From positions 62,001 to 126,000 of the forward strand of contig NZ_AUCT01000002.1 of the NCBI RefSeq assembly GCF_000429905.1: a stretch of 64,000 bases of DNA. The letters are read 5' to 3'. The translations under genes were made by a program, and so were the position numbers. The notes beneath the pieces are model-generated. The model did no database searches. It worked only from the letters and a program-made list of their open reading frames with translations, and was not told where the DNA came from. This document shows positions 1 through 9,565 of this stretch, piece by piece. This DNA comes from Desulfatibacillum aliphaticivorans DSM 15576 (GTDB taxonomy: Bacteria > Desulfobacterota > Desulfobacteria > Desulfobacterales > Desulfatibacillaceae). Position 1 is the first letter of the stretch. Each line of letters opens with the position of its first letter.

Positions 1-1426
1 CCGAGGTTTGTGACAGGATGCCTATTTCACAGGATTCAATCTCATTTTCCGTCACCAAATTGGCAGATGCTACGTAGGGATTGAAATCCTTCAGAGCTAT
101 CCCCGCATCACCATCAAGCAGGGGATGATCGCAGTTACTGATCTTATTGCCCTTTATCACCGTGTTTTGTCCGCCATAAATTGCGATGCCGTCTCCGAGG
201 CATCCCAAAATTTCGTTTTCTGTAATTTCATTCCCCACGGCTCCCGGCGTAAAAGCGCGTAAAAAGAGGCCTGTGTCTCCACAATTTTTTATTATATTCC
301 GATGAATAATATTGTCGCTGGAGCTCACCTCGATGCCTTTGTCCTGGCAGTCGCTCAGTTTATTGCCGCGCACTTCATTTCCTTCATTTGCTATGACTAT
401 GGCGGGTTCCCACTCTTTGCAGGACACTTTGTTATTGATTACCCGGTTGTTCTTTCCTCCTATGAAAATGCGCCCTGTCTCATTGCTTTCCACGACGTTT
501 CCATCCGACGTATTGAGGGTGTCGGGAAATATAATGAACTCACATTTATTTGCGAGAATTGTGTTTGAAATACACGTGGCGGTATTGTATCCGACAACGA
601 TTGAATCCAGGGTGTTGTCTTGCACGAGAGCTTCGGAAGCGTACGAAAGGTGGAGATCTCCCATCGTGCTCCCGGTCAGGACATTCCTGTTTCCCTTGAT
701 TTCCACCTGGCCGCAAATATTATCCATAAAAAGCAGGTTTGAGCCAACGACAACAAGATCGACGTCATGGAACGTACTGTTTGAAATTAGGGTTTGTTGA
801 AGACCGCTGGAAGCGTCCGACTCACATATCACCTCGCCATAAAGCGAGCTCGAAACCCCATTACGGAAACTAACTTTATTTGCCTTTAGGAGAGCGCCGT
901 CGGATATGCGCAAGATAGCGCCGTGGCTAGCGGTGTCCAAAAAAGTCACCTCGGCGTCGGGCTCAATAACAAGAGTCCCATCTTCCACAACCACTTCATC
1001 TGATAGCCAAACGCTGTTTGACCAAGTTACCATGCCTATCCCAGTCAGCGAAGGCCGGAGCGTTCCAAAAGTTGAAATTTTATTCAGCGAAAGCGTCTGA
1101 GTTTCTTCCAGGGTCCAAATTTCCTCGAAAGAGTCATATCGGTAATATTTCGCCCGCAGATAATGAACTCCCGGTCCTACAGCCAGATCTGCGAAGGTTT
1201 CACCGGTTACGTCTCCCATCCCGCCCCAGGTTCCTGTTATTATCCAGGCTTGCTCAGAATCCCCTGAAAAGAGTTCCACTTTTCGAACAGACCCTAAATC
1301 GCCCGGCCAACGCGACAGCAGCACTTGGACATGGCTGGGGGAGGAGTATTCCACGTTTAAGGCATAAGCTGCATTCAATGGCTGGACGCACAGGATAACC
1401 AGAAAAATCGCTACTCGACGAATCAT
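1..1426 (-). CDS. Secreted right-handed beta-helix (NosD-like) protein, 3' end outside window
   Basis: I translated the minus strand from ATG 1424-1426 and found it open to the window edge, giving 475 visible residues. The start follows an N-terminal RBS (GGAGGAG, about 6 nt upstream). Residues 1-22 form a short signal peptide (MIRRVAIFLVILCVQPLNAA). An Ig-like or carbohydrate-binding-like stretch covers about residues 25-110. From about residue 150 on there are repeated short strands with Asn/Ile ladders such as NRVINNKV, NEVRGNKL, NIIHRNII and NEITENEI, which is the pattern of parallel beta-helix (PbH1/NosD) repeats. Such proteins act outside the cytoplasm as polysaccharide-active or surface proteins. 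The substrate cannot be told, and the C-terminal anchor or sorting domain is not visible. Confidence 0.8.
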   Translation of the reverse strand, partial: MIRRVAIFLVILCVQPLNAAYALNVEYSSPSHVQVLLSRWPGDLGSVRKVELFSGDSEQAWIITGTWGGMGDVTGETFADLAVGPGVHYLRAKYYRYDSFEEIWTLEETQTLSLNKISTFGTLRPSLTGIGMVTWSNSVWLSDEVVVEDGTLVIEPDAEVTFLDTASHGAILRISDGALLKANKVSFRNGVSSSLYGEVICESDASSGLQQTLISNSTFHDVDLVVVGSNLLFMDNICGQVEIKGNRNVLTGSTMGDLHLSYASEALVQDNTLDSIVVGYNTATCISNTILANKCEFIIFPDTLNTSDGNVVESNETGRIFIGGKNNRVINNKVSCKEWEPAIVIANEGNEVRGNKLSDCQDKGIEVSSSDNIIHRNIIKNCGDTGLFLRAFTPGAVGNEITENEILGCLGDGIAIYGGQNTVIKGNKISNCDHPLLDGDAGIALKDFNPYVASANLVTENEIESCEIGILSQTS

Positions 1427-1462
1427 GGCTTGCTCCTCCATATTTTTGTCGGGAACCACGCC

Positions 1463-1472
1463 GGGGGGGGGG
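1463..1472. repeat. G10 homopolymer tract in the leader of the beta-helix gene
   Basis: Ten consecutive G (C on the coding strand) lie 37-46 nt upstream of the start codon of the secreted beta-helix protein. Long homopolymers in promoters or leaders of surface-protein genes can slip during replication and change expression. No other tract of this length was noticed in the window. Confidence 0.6.
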
Positions 1473-1700
1473 CGCATGGGCCTTTACGGCGCATAATTTT
1501 TTAGCGGCCCGATATACGCCGCACCATGCACAGGCCTCCGTCCAGATTTCTATAATAGCTGTCTGTGTTAAATAAATGAGAATCCAGGCGGTTTATTGCA
1601 ACATGGTCTGAAGATTATTTACAGGGAGTATTGCCTTTTGGCAAGTAAACCTTTTCGTACAGTTAATTATCCGGCCCATCTTCCATGTGCAATACCGCCC
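1473..1700. other. Intergenic stretch, no gene seen
   Basis: Non-coding stretch between the beta-helix gene and the RND operon terminator. It presumably holds the promoter of the beta-helix gene (minus strand), but no convincing -35/-10 pair was seen. The short plus-strand reading frame here has no RBS or recognisable protein features. Confidence 0.4.
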
Positions 1701-1738
1701 AAAAAAAACCTCCCCGAAAGTTGTCTCGGGGAGGTTTT
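1701..1738 (-). terminator. Rho-independent terminator of the RND efflux operon
   Basis: A perfect 9-bp stem (1709-1717 with 1726-1734, arms CCTCCCCGA/TCGGGGAGG) with an 8-nt loop. On the minus strand it is followed by eight T. It starts 27 nt after the stop codon of the RND pump gene. The shorter T4 on the plus strand suggests it works mainly in the minus direction. Confidence 0.85.
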
Positions 1739-1765
1739 GGGGTTTGAGCAAATTTGCCTGTTGAA

Positions 1766-4700
1766 TCAGGCCTTGTTTTTGTTCAACGCAAAGTAGGTGA
1801 CCGGCACCACCAGCAGGGTGAAGGCCGTGGACGCAAACAAGCCGAAAATCAAGGCCCAGGCCAGTCCCGAAAATATGGGATCCAGGGTGATGGGCCAGGC
1901 GCCCAGGGCCGTGGTTGCGGCAGTCAGGATGATGGGCCGCAGCCGGACGGCGCCGCTTTGCAGGATGGCGTCTTTCAGGCCCATGCCCTCGCCCAGGGCC
2001 TGCTGGATAAACTCGATGAGCACCAGCGAGTTCCTGATGACGATGCCGCCCAGGGCGATCATGCCGATCATGCTTGTGGCCGTGAAAAACACCGGGTTTT
2101 CAAAGGCTGCTACGGGCGTTGCAAAAAACAGGTTAAACAGCCAGAACCCCGGCATGATGCCGATGAATGTCAAGGGAATGGCCATAAGGATCAGCACGGG
2201 CATGAAAAAGGAGTTCATCTGGATGACCAACAGCACGTAAATGCCTGCAAAGGCCGCCAGATAGGCCAGGCCCATATCCCGGAACACGCTCAGGGTGATT
2301 TTCCACTCCCCTTCTCCGGCCCAATCCACCCTGATGCCCGGAGGCGGCGGATTATCCTTCAACCGCGACTGCATGTCCAGGATGGCCTCGCCAGGCGCCC
2401 TGCCCGCCATTTCGCCGAACACGTAAACCACGGGCTTTAAATTTTTATGGTAAATGGGCTGATCCACCGGGATTTTTCGAAATGTCCCCAACTCGCCCAA
2501 AGCTACCATCTTGCCGGCGGCGGTCTTGACGGGAACCTGGGACAAGCCCTGGGCGCTAGACCGCTGAGCCCGGGGCAGGATGACCGTCACGGGCAGGAAC
2601 TGGCGTTCCCCCGGAGCGTGCACCGTGGCCGGGCTGGCGCCGCCCACGGCCATACGCAGGGTGTGGGCGATCATTTCGGTAGTCACCCCGTGAAGGGCGG
2701 CTTTTTCCTTATCCAGAACAAAATCCAGGCGATCCCGGGGCGTTTCCGTGGTGTCGTCGATGTCCACCACAAAATCTTCCTGCCGGAAGATCTCCTTTAC
2801 GTGGGCGGCGCCGTCAATGAGGTCCCGGTACTGCATCTGCGGCGAGCCGTAGATTTCCGCCACCACCGTGGAGATGACCGGGGGCCCGGGCGGAACTTCC
2901 ACGATTTTCATGTCAACGCCGTGCTGATCGGCGATGGCCTGGAGGTCCTGGCGCAGCCTCAAAACGATTGCGTGGCTTTGCTCCTGGCGCCGGACTTTAT
3001 CGTACAGGTTGACCCGGATGTCGGCCATGTTTCCGCCCTTGCGCAAATAATAGTGGCGCACCATGCCGTTAAAATCCATGGGGGAAGGCTCGCCCACGTA
3101 GGAAATGGTATTGGTCACTTCCGACACTCCCCGGAGGTATTCTTCAAAGGCGCGGACCGCCCGATCCGTGGCTTCCAGGGGCGTTCCCTCCGGCATGTCC
3201 AGGATGATCTGAAATTCGTTTTTGTTATCAAAAGGCAGCATCTTCAAAGGCACATGGCGGAACAAAGCCAGGGAGGCTGAAAAAATCAGCAGCCCGACCA
3301 CCACCACGCCCAGGAGAATGCGGCGCAGGCCTGAATCCAAAAACGGCCGAATCACCCATGCGTAGCCTTTTCTTACCCAGGCCGGGGTGACGTCCTGGCC
3401 GGCTTCCTTGGGAACTCCGCTTTTTTTAAGCAGGGTGAATGTGAACCACGGCACGATGGTCAGTGCGCAGACCGTGGAGAATATAACGGTCAGGGGCACG
3501 TTGGCGGCCATGGGAGACATGTACGGGCCCATCATGCCCGTGATGAAAAACATGGGAGTAAACGACACGATGATAGCCAGGGTGGACATGATGACCGGCG
3601 GCAGCACCTCGTTCACGGCGAACAAAGTGGCGCCCTTGGGCTTCAATTTGCCCATGCCGATATGGCGCTGGATGTTGTCCACGTTGGTGATGGGGTCGTC
3701 CACTACCAAGCCCAGGGAAAGAATCAGGGCGAACAGGGTGACCCGGTTGATGGTGTAGCCCATCATCATGTTCACGAACAGGGCCAGGGCGAAGCTGATG
3801 GGCACGGCCAGGGCCACCACCATGGCTTCCCGCCACCCCAGGGTGAATATAAGCAGCGCCACCACGGTGAGGATGGCGAAAAAGAGCGAGCTCAAGAGGT
3901 CGTCCACCTTGGTCTGGGCGGTCTGCCCGTAGTCGCGGGTGGTTATGACGTGAACGTCGGGCGGGATCACGTCCTTTTTCAACTCTTCCATCTTTTCATG
4001 GATGTTTTGCGCCACGTTAACGGCGTTGACGCCCTTTTTCTTGGCCAGGGCCAGGGTAACTGCAGGGTATTCAGCAGGCTCGCCGTCCAGTCCGTTTTCC
4101 TGGCGATAATGCTGGGAGTAGCCGAACCGGGAGTACGAGAAAGCCTCCTCGGGCCCATCAGTGACCCTGGCGATATCCCGCACGTACACGGGGCGATCTC
4201 CGTGAACGCCCACCACCAGGTTTTCCACGTCCCGGGCGCAGCAGACGAATCCGTCGGCCGTGACGGTAATATCACGGTTAGCGCGGGAGAAGGATCCGGC
4301 TGCGACGGACGCATCGGTTCCGGCCAGGGCCTGTCCCACCTCCAGCATGCTCACGCCCAGGCCGTTCATGCGGTCGGGCAGAAGCTCCACGCGCACCTCA
4401 CGCTTGCGGCCGCCCACAATGGACGTGCGGGAGATGTCCTCCACCTCGGAGAGGCGCGCCAGGACTTCCTGGCCGATGCGGGTGAGGGCGTGGTCGTCGT
4501 ATTTTTCCGAATACAGGGTCAGGTTGACGATGGGTACGTCGTCGATTTCCACCGGCTTGACCACCCACCCTTTGACAATGGGCGGCGCCTGATCCTGATT
4601 CATCATGATTTTGTTATGAAGTTTGACGATGGATCGCTCCCGATCCTCGCCCACAAAAAACCGGACCGTAACCACGGCCATGTCGCGGTGGGAGGTGGAA

Positions 4701-4975
4701 TACACATATTCCACGCCGTCTATCTGCCACAACAGCCGCTCCAGGGGCGTTGCCACCAGCTTCTCCACTTCCTCGGCGCTGGCCCCGGGGGCCTGGACGT
4801 ACACGTCCGCCAGGGGCACCACGATTTGCGGCTCCTCCTCGCGGGGCGTGACGTAAATGCTGGCCGCTCCCATGCCGATGGCGAACAGGATGAACAATAT
4901 GGGCAGCTTGGATTCCAAAAACAGGCGGACCACCCCAGTAATGAATCCGCCGGGCGCGCGGTCCTGATCAGCCAT
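1766..4975 (-). CDS. RND-family efflux pump inner-membrane permease
   Basis: About 1,069 residues, the normal length for HAE/AcrB-type RND permeases. These form trimers in the inner membrane and export drugs, detergents or metals using the proton gradient. The N-terminus has one membrane helix followed by a porter domain beginning with the family stretch REEEPQIVVP. The TM4 region carries the paired acidic residues of the proton relay (LGLVVDDPITNVDN). A second half repeats the porter domain plus helices. I prefer the second Met (MADQ, 4973-4975): it has a GGGGAG RBS 5-6 nt upstream and overlaps the adaptor stop by 8 nt. The longer form would begin at 4996. It is the last gene of the outer-membrane factor, adaptor, pump operon. 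The substrate is not predictable. Confidence 0.93.
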   Translation of the reverse strand: MADQDRAPGGFITGVVRLFLESKLPILFILFAIGMGAASIYVTPREEEPQIVVPLADVYVQAPGASAEEVEKLVATPLERLLWQIDGVEYVYSTSHRDMAVVTVRFFVGEDRERSIVKLHNKIMMNQDQAPPIVKGWVVKPVEIDDVPIVNLTLYSEKYDDHALTRIGQEVLARLSEVEDISRTSIVGGRKREVRVELLPDRMNGLGVSMLEVGQALAGTDASVAAGSFSRANRDITVTADGFVCCARDVENLVVGVHGDRPVYVRDIARVTDGPEEAFSYSRFGYSQHYRQENGLDGEPAEYPAVTLALAKKKGVNAVNVAQNIHEKMEELKKDVIPPDVHVITTRDYGQTAQTKVDDLLSSLFFAILTVVALLIFTLGWREAMVVALAVPISFALALFVNMMMGYTINRVTLFALILSLGLVVDDPITNVDNIQRHIGMGKLKPKGATLFAVNEVLPPVIMSTLAIIVSFTPMFFITGMMGPYMSPMAANVPLTVIFSTVCALTIVPWFTFTLLKKSGVPKEAGQDVTPAWVRKGYAWVIRPFLDSGLRRILLGVVVVGLLIFSASLALFRHVPLKMLPFDNKNEFQIILDMPEGTPLEATDRAVRAFEEYLRGVSEVTNTISYVGEPSPMDFNGMVRHYYLRKGGNMADIRVNLYDKVRRQEQSHAIVLRLRQDLQAIADQHGVDMKIVEVPPGPPVISTVVAEIYGSPQMQYRDLIDGAAHVKEIFRQEDFVVDIDDTTETPRDRLDFVLDKEKAALHGVTTEMIAHTLRMAVGGASPATVHAPGERQFLPVTVILPRAQRSSAQGLSQVPVKTAAGKMVALGELGTFRKIPVDQPIYHKNLKPVVYVFGEMAGRAPGEAILDMQSRLKDNPPPPGIRVDWAGEGEWKITLSVFRDMGLAYLAAFAGIYVLLVIQMNSFFMPVLILMAIPLTFIGIMPGFWLFNLFFATPVAAFENPVFFTATSMIGMIALGGIVIRNSLVLIEFIQQALGEGMGLKDAILQSGAVRLRPIILTAATTALGAWPITLDPIFSGLAWALIFGLFASTAFTLLVVPVTYFALNKNKA

Positions 4976-6134
4976 TTTCTCCCCCCCTGACTCCAATGGT
5001 TTCGCCGCCTTCCAGGCCGGACAACACCTCCACCTTGCCGCCCGTCAAAAGATTGCCTGTCTTGACGAAAACCTTTTTCCAGATTCCGTCTTCCCGGACC
5101 GTGACCATCTCAAGCTGGCCGGTCCGTTCAATGGCGGATTTGGGGACCGCCACAACAGATCGGGTGGATGCGGGAATCATAAGCCTGCCGAACATGCCGG
5201 GGAACATGCCCTGGGTTTGGGGCAGGTCCACCTTGATCAAAAAGGTGCGGGTGACCGGGTCGGCCGAAGGCACGATTTCCTCCACCGTTCCTTCAATAAT
5301 CAAATCCATGGAGTCGATGGCGATTTCCAAGGGCGTTCCAATGCGCACCCGGCTGATGAGCCCCTCCCGGACCACCGCTTCCAGCCTAAGCTGGCTGCGC
5401 GTCTGGATGACCAGCAAAGGCTTGCCCGGCCACGCCAGATCGCCTTTTTCCGCCAGCCTTTTGACCACCTCGCCGTCGGTGGGCGCGGTAATGGTGGTGT
5501 AGCTCTTGGCGATCATGCGCTGATCCACCACTTTTTGCGCCCCGGCCACGCCCGCTCTGGCCGCCTTGACTCCGTCCTCGGCCTGCCTTACTCCGGCCTG
5601 GGCCTGGAGATAGGCGGATTCGGCCTGCTCCAACTGCTGCTGGGTGGCCGCCTCGGAGGCGAAGTAGGTCTTCACTCGTTGATAGGCTTTGGCCGCTTCG
5701 TCAAAGGCCGCTTTGGCCTGTTCCAACCCCTGCTTAGCCTGCTCGTGCATGGCTCGGGCGGAAACCAGGCCTTGGGTCGCTTCCTCCACCTGGGCGTTCA
5801 ATTGATCGCTGTCCAGTTGGATGAGCACCTGGCCTTTTTGCACCTGGGTTCCGGGGCTCACATTATATTGCAGGATGCGGCCTGTGGCCTGGGCCTCTAT
5901 CTGGGTTTCAGTCCGGGGCCGGACCGTTCCCACGGCCTCGTAATATTCAATGATGTCCTCCACGGACACGGTCGCCGTTGCCTCTGGCGCAGGTGCGGAA
6001 ACCTTGCTGTCCACGGCGCCGGGCGGAATTTTTCCTCCGGCGAACACGCCGGTCATGTACAACATGAGCAAGACCAGCACGGCGAGGCCGATGACAGGTC
6101 CGATGATTTTTTTCGCTTTTGACTGACTACTCAT
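4968..6134 (-). CDS. RND efflux periplasmic adaptor (membrane fusion protein)
   Basis: HlyD/AcrA-type adaptor of 388 residues linking the RND pump to the outer-membrane factor. From the chosen start MSSQSKAKK there is an N-terminal membrane helix (GPVIGLAVLVLLMLYMTGV), then a lipoyl/barrel-sandwich half (VRPRTETQIEAQATGRIL). A long Ala/Gln-rich coiled-coil hairpin (about residues 100-190) follows, then the second lipoyl half (TTITAPTDGEVVKRL) and beta-barrel domains. The start at 6132-6134 is preferred because GGAGGGTG lies about 7 nt upstream and it overlaps the outer-membrane factor stop by 8 nt, a sign of translational coupling. An in-frame upstream Met at 6200 would put 66 nt inside the preceding gene. 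Confidence 0.92.
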   Translation of the reverse strand: MSSQSKAKKIIGPVIGLAVLVLLMLYMTGVFAGGKIPPGAVDSKVSAPAPEATATVSVEDIIEYYEAVGTVRPRTETQIEAQATGRILQYNVSPGTQVQKGQVLIQLDSDQLNAQVEEATQGLVSARAMHEQAKQGLEQAKAAFDEAAKAYQRVKTYFASEAATQQQLEQAESAYLQAQAGVRQAEDGVKAARAGVAGAQKVVDQRMIAKSYTTITAPTDGEVVKRLAEKGDLAWPGKPLLVIQTRSQLRLEAVVREGLISRVRIGTPLEIAIDSMDLIIEGTVEEIVPSADPVTRTFLIKVDLPQTQGMFPGMFGRLMIPASTRSVVAVPKSAIERTGQLEMVTVREDGIWKKVFVKTGNLLTGGKVEVLSGLEGGETIGVRGGENG

Positions 6135-7626
6135 TTGATTCACCCTCCAGGGAAGCCCATAAGCCCAAGGCGCGGCCGACGGAGGCCGCTGCTTTTTCAC
6201 TGTCGAACACGGCGGAAGACGACCGGATGCGGGCGCTGTTGAACGCCAGTTCCGCGTCCAGATACCGGGTGACCGTCACCGAGCCTCCTTCGTATTGCTT
6301 CTTCACCAAACGCAGGGATTCCCGGGCCTGCTCTACTGCCGCGGCCGCCACAAGGTTTCTCGCCCTGGCGGAATCCAGATTCAAATAAGCCGTTTTAACG
6401 TCCAAAAGCACGTTTTGAGCGGCTTTCCGGTCCGCGGCCAACATTTCGTCCTGCACATTTTTAGCCTGACGCACGGCAGAGGAAGTCCTGCCGCCTGTGA
6501 AAGCGTTCCAGTTGATGATGACTCCGGCGGTCCAGTTGTCGCGGTCCGAGTCAAAAGAGGCGTCCGGATCGTCCATATAATATTTCAACTGCGCGTCGGC
6601 CGTGGGCAGATAATGGCTTTTGGCCATATCCACGCCCATGGCGGATTTGATGACGGCGAGCCGGGCCTGCTTAAGCTCGGGCCGTTTGGCCAAAGCCAGG
6701 ATCGAGCCGGCGGAATAGTCAGGCGGCAGATCCGGATTCATGGCGGCCTGAGCGTCCAGCTCAAATTGGGCGTCCGGGTTCAGGCCCATGAGGTTGGCCA
6801 GGGCGGCCAGGGCCAGGCTGCGGTTGCTCTGGGCGCGCACAAGCTCTTCCTTGGCCTGGGCCAGACGAACATCCAGGGAAAGCACGTCGGATTTCAAGAC
6901 GCCGCCGGCGTCGTACCGCACCTGCATGAGCCTTAACTCAGCCTCCACGGTGGACACCGATTCTTCGGCGATGGCGATAAAATCCCCGGCGGCCAGGCAG
7001 TCGTACCACGCGCTGATGACCGACGCGGCCAGCCCGTTGTTGACGGCCCGGCTATCCAACTGGCTGATAGCCAGTCCGGTTTCGGCCATATGGCGGTTAA
7101 GCCAGTCGCGGCCGCCGTTAAACAGGTTGACGCCCACCTTGGCGCCGATCTCGTAATTCTCGAACCATCCGGGATCATTAAAGTTGGTATTGGGAGGAAG
7201 CAAACGCTGATCGATGGTGGAAAACAAATAGCCGGAAGGCGCATCCCCCTGGGAATAGGATCCGTACAGGGAAAGCACGGGCCAATAGGCCGCCTTGGCC
7301 TGATCGATCATGGCCTCGGACTGGCGAATGCGGGCCAGGGCCATGTCGGTGTCCGGGTTGTTTTCCAGGGCCGTTTTGATGGCGTCTGCCAGGGTGATTT
7401 TGCCCAGATCCTTGGCCGCTGGCGAAGTTTGTTGCTCCGGCGCCGGAGTTTGAATGTTTATCCTGCTGACTATGTTGTCGTAGTCGTAGCGGTTTTCCCA
7501 TTGGGAGCGGGCGCAACCCGCGGTAACTGCAAGCAGGGCCAAAAGCCCTGCTGCAAGGAGCGGCCGAACACACGAGGCGGCGCCTCCGCTCCTGATAAGG
7601 AAAAAGGGTTTAAATAGCCACGTCAT
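6127..7626 (-). CDS. TolC-family outer-membrane efflux lipoprotein
   Basis: Outer-membrane factor of the tripartite pump, 499 residues from the Met at 7624-7626, which has the RBS AGGGAGGACG. The N-terminus has a signal peptide ending in a lipobox (LLAVTAGC), so the protein is probably acylated like OprM/NodT-type factors. Two tandem OEP repeats rich in Ala, Gln and Leu follow (about residues 80-270 and 290-490), as expected for the alpha-barrel channel. It is the first gene of the pump operon. The MBL-rhodanese gene ends 67 nt upstream, so co-transcription from further upstream is possible. Confidence 0.9.
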   Translation of the reverse strand: MTWLFKPFFLIRSGGAASCVRPLLAAGLLALLAVTAGCARSQWENRYDYDNIVSRINIQTPAPEQQTSPAAKDLGKITLADAIKTALENNPDTDMALARIRQSEAMIDQAKAAYWPVLSLYGSYSQGDAPSGYLFSTIDQRLLPPNTNFNDPGWFENYEIGAKVGVNLFNGGRDWLNRHMAETGLAISQLDSRAVNNGLAASVISAWYDCLAAGDFIAIAEESVSTVEAELRLMQVRYDAGGVLKSDVLSLDVRLAQAKEELVRAQSNRSLALAALANLMGLNPDAQFELDAQAAMNPDLPPDYSAGSILALAKRPELKQARLAVIKSAMGVDMAKSHYLPTADAQLKYYMDDPDASFDSDRDNWTAGVIINWNAFTGGRTSSAVRQAKNVQDEMLAADRKAAQNVLLDVKTAYLNLDSARARNLVAAAAVEQARESLRLVKKQYEGGSVTVTRYLDAELAFNSARIRSSSAVFDSEKAAASVGRALGLWASLEGESNE

Positions 7627-7693
7627 ACGTCCTCCCTGAATACGAAAATTATTCAGCCAACCCACGGGGGAACACGTCATGAAACCTGCGGCT

Positions 7694-9070
7694 TCAGGTT
7701 ACCGGATAGCCCGAATTAATCCAGGCTTTCATTCCTCCGGCAAGACTGTGAACATGCTCGAAGCCCTGACTTTGTAAAAAGCTGGCGGCGATGTTGCCCC
7801 GGTATCCCACGGCGCAGGTGACGATCACCTCTTCGTCCTTGGGAATGTCCGGGGGCGACTTCAATAACTGGGTGATGGGCAAATGGTCCGCGTACTGGAT
7901 GTGCCCGGAGGCCCATTCGGCCGGAGTGCGAACGTCAAAAAAGTATTTCGGCAGGCCCTTCGCCAGCTTGTTTTTTAACTTTTCGGGCGAAATCTGCCAT
8001 AATTGGGTGATCGGCAGGCCCTCTTCCTGCCAGGCGGTAATGCCTCCGTACAAATAGCCGATAATCCGGTCGTAGCCTATGCGATGCAACTGAATTTCCA
8101 TGTCATGATAGGCTTTTTCGTCCGGAACCACAAGGATGAGATCCGCCTTGGGATCGATGACCATGCCGATCCAGTTGGCGGTTTGCTTTTTTAAGCCGAT
8201 ATTGATGCTGCCGGGAATATGCACCCCTCCGAAGGAGGCCGTGTCCCGGGCGTCCAGCACCAGGGCGCCCTGCTGCATGAAGTGCTCCACCTGGGCCGGA
8301 GACAAGTCTTTTACGACAGGGCACCGGTCCAGCAAGGGGACGCCCTCCATGTTGGTGTTGATGATATGGGAGAAGCTCTTGGGCCGCTCCGGGAACGTCC
8401 CGGACATTTCCTTTTTAAAATCCGGCTCGGCCATACGCAAAAGTTCATTGCTCCGCTTTTCAAAACCAATGGTGGAGCTGGATTTGGAGCTCATGCCCCG
8501 GCCGCACAGGGAGCCTTCTCCATGGGCCGGAAAAACCTCCAGACTGTCCGGCATCATGCCCAATTTATTGTACAGGGAATTGTACAGGTTTTGCACCTGC
8601 TCATCGATGTGCTCGTTCCCCGCCAGGTCAGGCCTGCCCACGTCTCCTACAAACATGCAATCTCCGGTCAGAACCAGCCAGGGATCTTCGCCCCGGGATA
8701 GGTCGGTCACCAGAATGGACATGGCGTGGGGCGTATGGCCGGGAGTTTTAATGAACTTGAGCTTGGCGTTTCCAAAGGTCATTTCCTGGCCTTCGGTTAA
8801 GACCGTGTGTTCAAATTTGACCGGCGTGTCCTCCATGTAGCAGATTTCCGCCCCGGTGCGGGACTTGATTTCCTGGTTGCCGGAGACGTGATCCGCATGC
8901 ACATGGGTTTCAAAAACATGGGTGATGCGCATGTCGTTTTCCCGGGCGACGTCCAGGTATACCTGCATGTCGCGCCTGGGATCCACCACACAGGCCACCC
9001 TGGCCATGGGACAGCCGATCAGGTAGGAAAGGCATCCAAGGCCCTCTGCTACGAATTGTTTGAAATACAT
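7694..9070 (-). CDS. MBL-fold hydrolase fused to two rhodanese domains (persulfide dioxygenase-like)
   Basis: 458 residues. The N-terminal half is a glyoxalase-II-like metallo-beta-lactamase domain with THVHADH, the GHT(P)H strand and the GDCMFVGDVGRPDL metal-bridging motif, as in ETHE1/PDO persulfide dioxygenases. Two rhodanese domains follow. The first (about residues 255-345) lacks a catalytic Cys (ILVVPDEKAY). The second (about 360-458) keeps an active-site loop with Cys (TCAVGYRGN). By family knowledge such fusions handle sulfane sulfur or persulfides. The start MYFKQF at 9068-9070 has GGGAGGA 7 nt upstream; nearer Mets leave too little RBS spacing. Confidence 0.88.
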   Translation of the reverse strand: MYFKQFVAEGLGCLSYLIGCPMARVACVVDPRRDMQVYLDVARENDMRITHVFETHVHADHVSGNQEIKSRTGAEICYMEDTPVKFEHTVLTEGQEMTFGNAKLKFIKTPGHTPHAMSILVTDLSRGEDPWLVLTGDCMFVGDVGRPDLAGNEHIDEQVQNLYNSLYNKLGMMPDSLEVFPAHGEGSLCGRGMSSKSSSTIGFEKRSNELLRMAEPDFKKEMSGTFPERPKSFSHIINTNMEGVPLLDRCPVVKDLSPAQVEHFMQQGALVLDARDTASFGGVHIPGSINIGLKKQTANWIGMVIDPKADLILVVPDEKAYHDMEIQLHRIGYDRIIGYLYGGITAWQEEGLPITQLWQISPEKLKNKLAKGLPKYFFDVRTPAEWASGHIQYADHLPITQLLKSPPDIPKDEEVIVTCAVGYRGNIAASFLQSQGFEHVHSLAGGMKAWINSGYPVT

Positions 9071-9314
9071 AGTCATCCTCCCTGCCAATTATTGATGGAC
9101 GGAACATTTAATGCGGAATTGGAGCGGCGCCACGAAAGACGCACAAACCAGTGAACAATTTTTAGCAAAAACTCACATCGTTTAATAATGATAATGCTTC
9201 CCACCCATGCTGGCAAGTTTTTGATTTTGCGTTGCAGCTTGCACAGCACTGCCGCAAGTTCAAAATAAGGAGATTGGGAGCAATGCAGTGACACTGGATC
9301 CCCGTTTCCGGGAT

Positions 9315-9402
9315 TGAGTTGAGGGGACACGATCCTTATCTCAATAGCCCAAAACCATTTTGAAAGGCCGTAGGCGAGATAAGGTCATGTCCCCCCAACT
9401 CA
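9315..9402. repeat. 88-bp imperfect inverted repeat, copy A
   Basis: The arms 9315-9342 and 9376-9402 are reverse complements with a few mismatches; they share the blocks GGGGACA and CCTTATCTC. A second copy with the same arms but different ends and loop occurs at 46467-46546. It lies between convergent and divergent gene ends, not inside a gene. It is probably a REP-like or miniature mobile element, since no transposase is nearby. Confidence 0.7.
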
Positions 9403-9565
9403 GCCGCAATCATCATACCTCCATGGCTCCACGGGGATGACGGAGAGTGAAAGCCTATACAGCATGTGGGCATTCTGATAGTTGGGTTTCGAGATCTGCT
9501 CCCTAAATCTCAACCCTCTTTTTTGGCGGAAGCGGGTTTCCTTCAATTAGATAGTTATTCGAACT

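Noticed and set aside
302..1398. Several plus-strand reading frames opposite the beta-helix gene
   Set aside because: No RBS or domain; the minus strand has a signal peptide and regular beta-helix repeats through the whole stretch.
3662..4990. 442-codon plus-strand reading frame
   Set aside because: Antisense shadow of the RND pump gene; His/Gly-rich, no RBS, no domain.
9073..9330. 85-codon minus-strand frame
   Set aside because: Falls in repeat-rich DNA, no RBS or domain.
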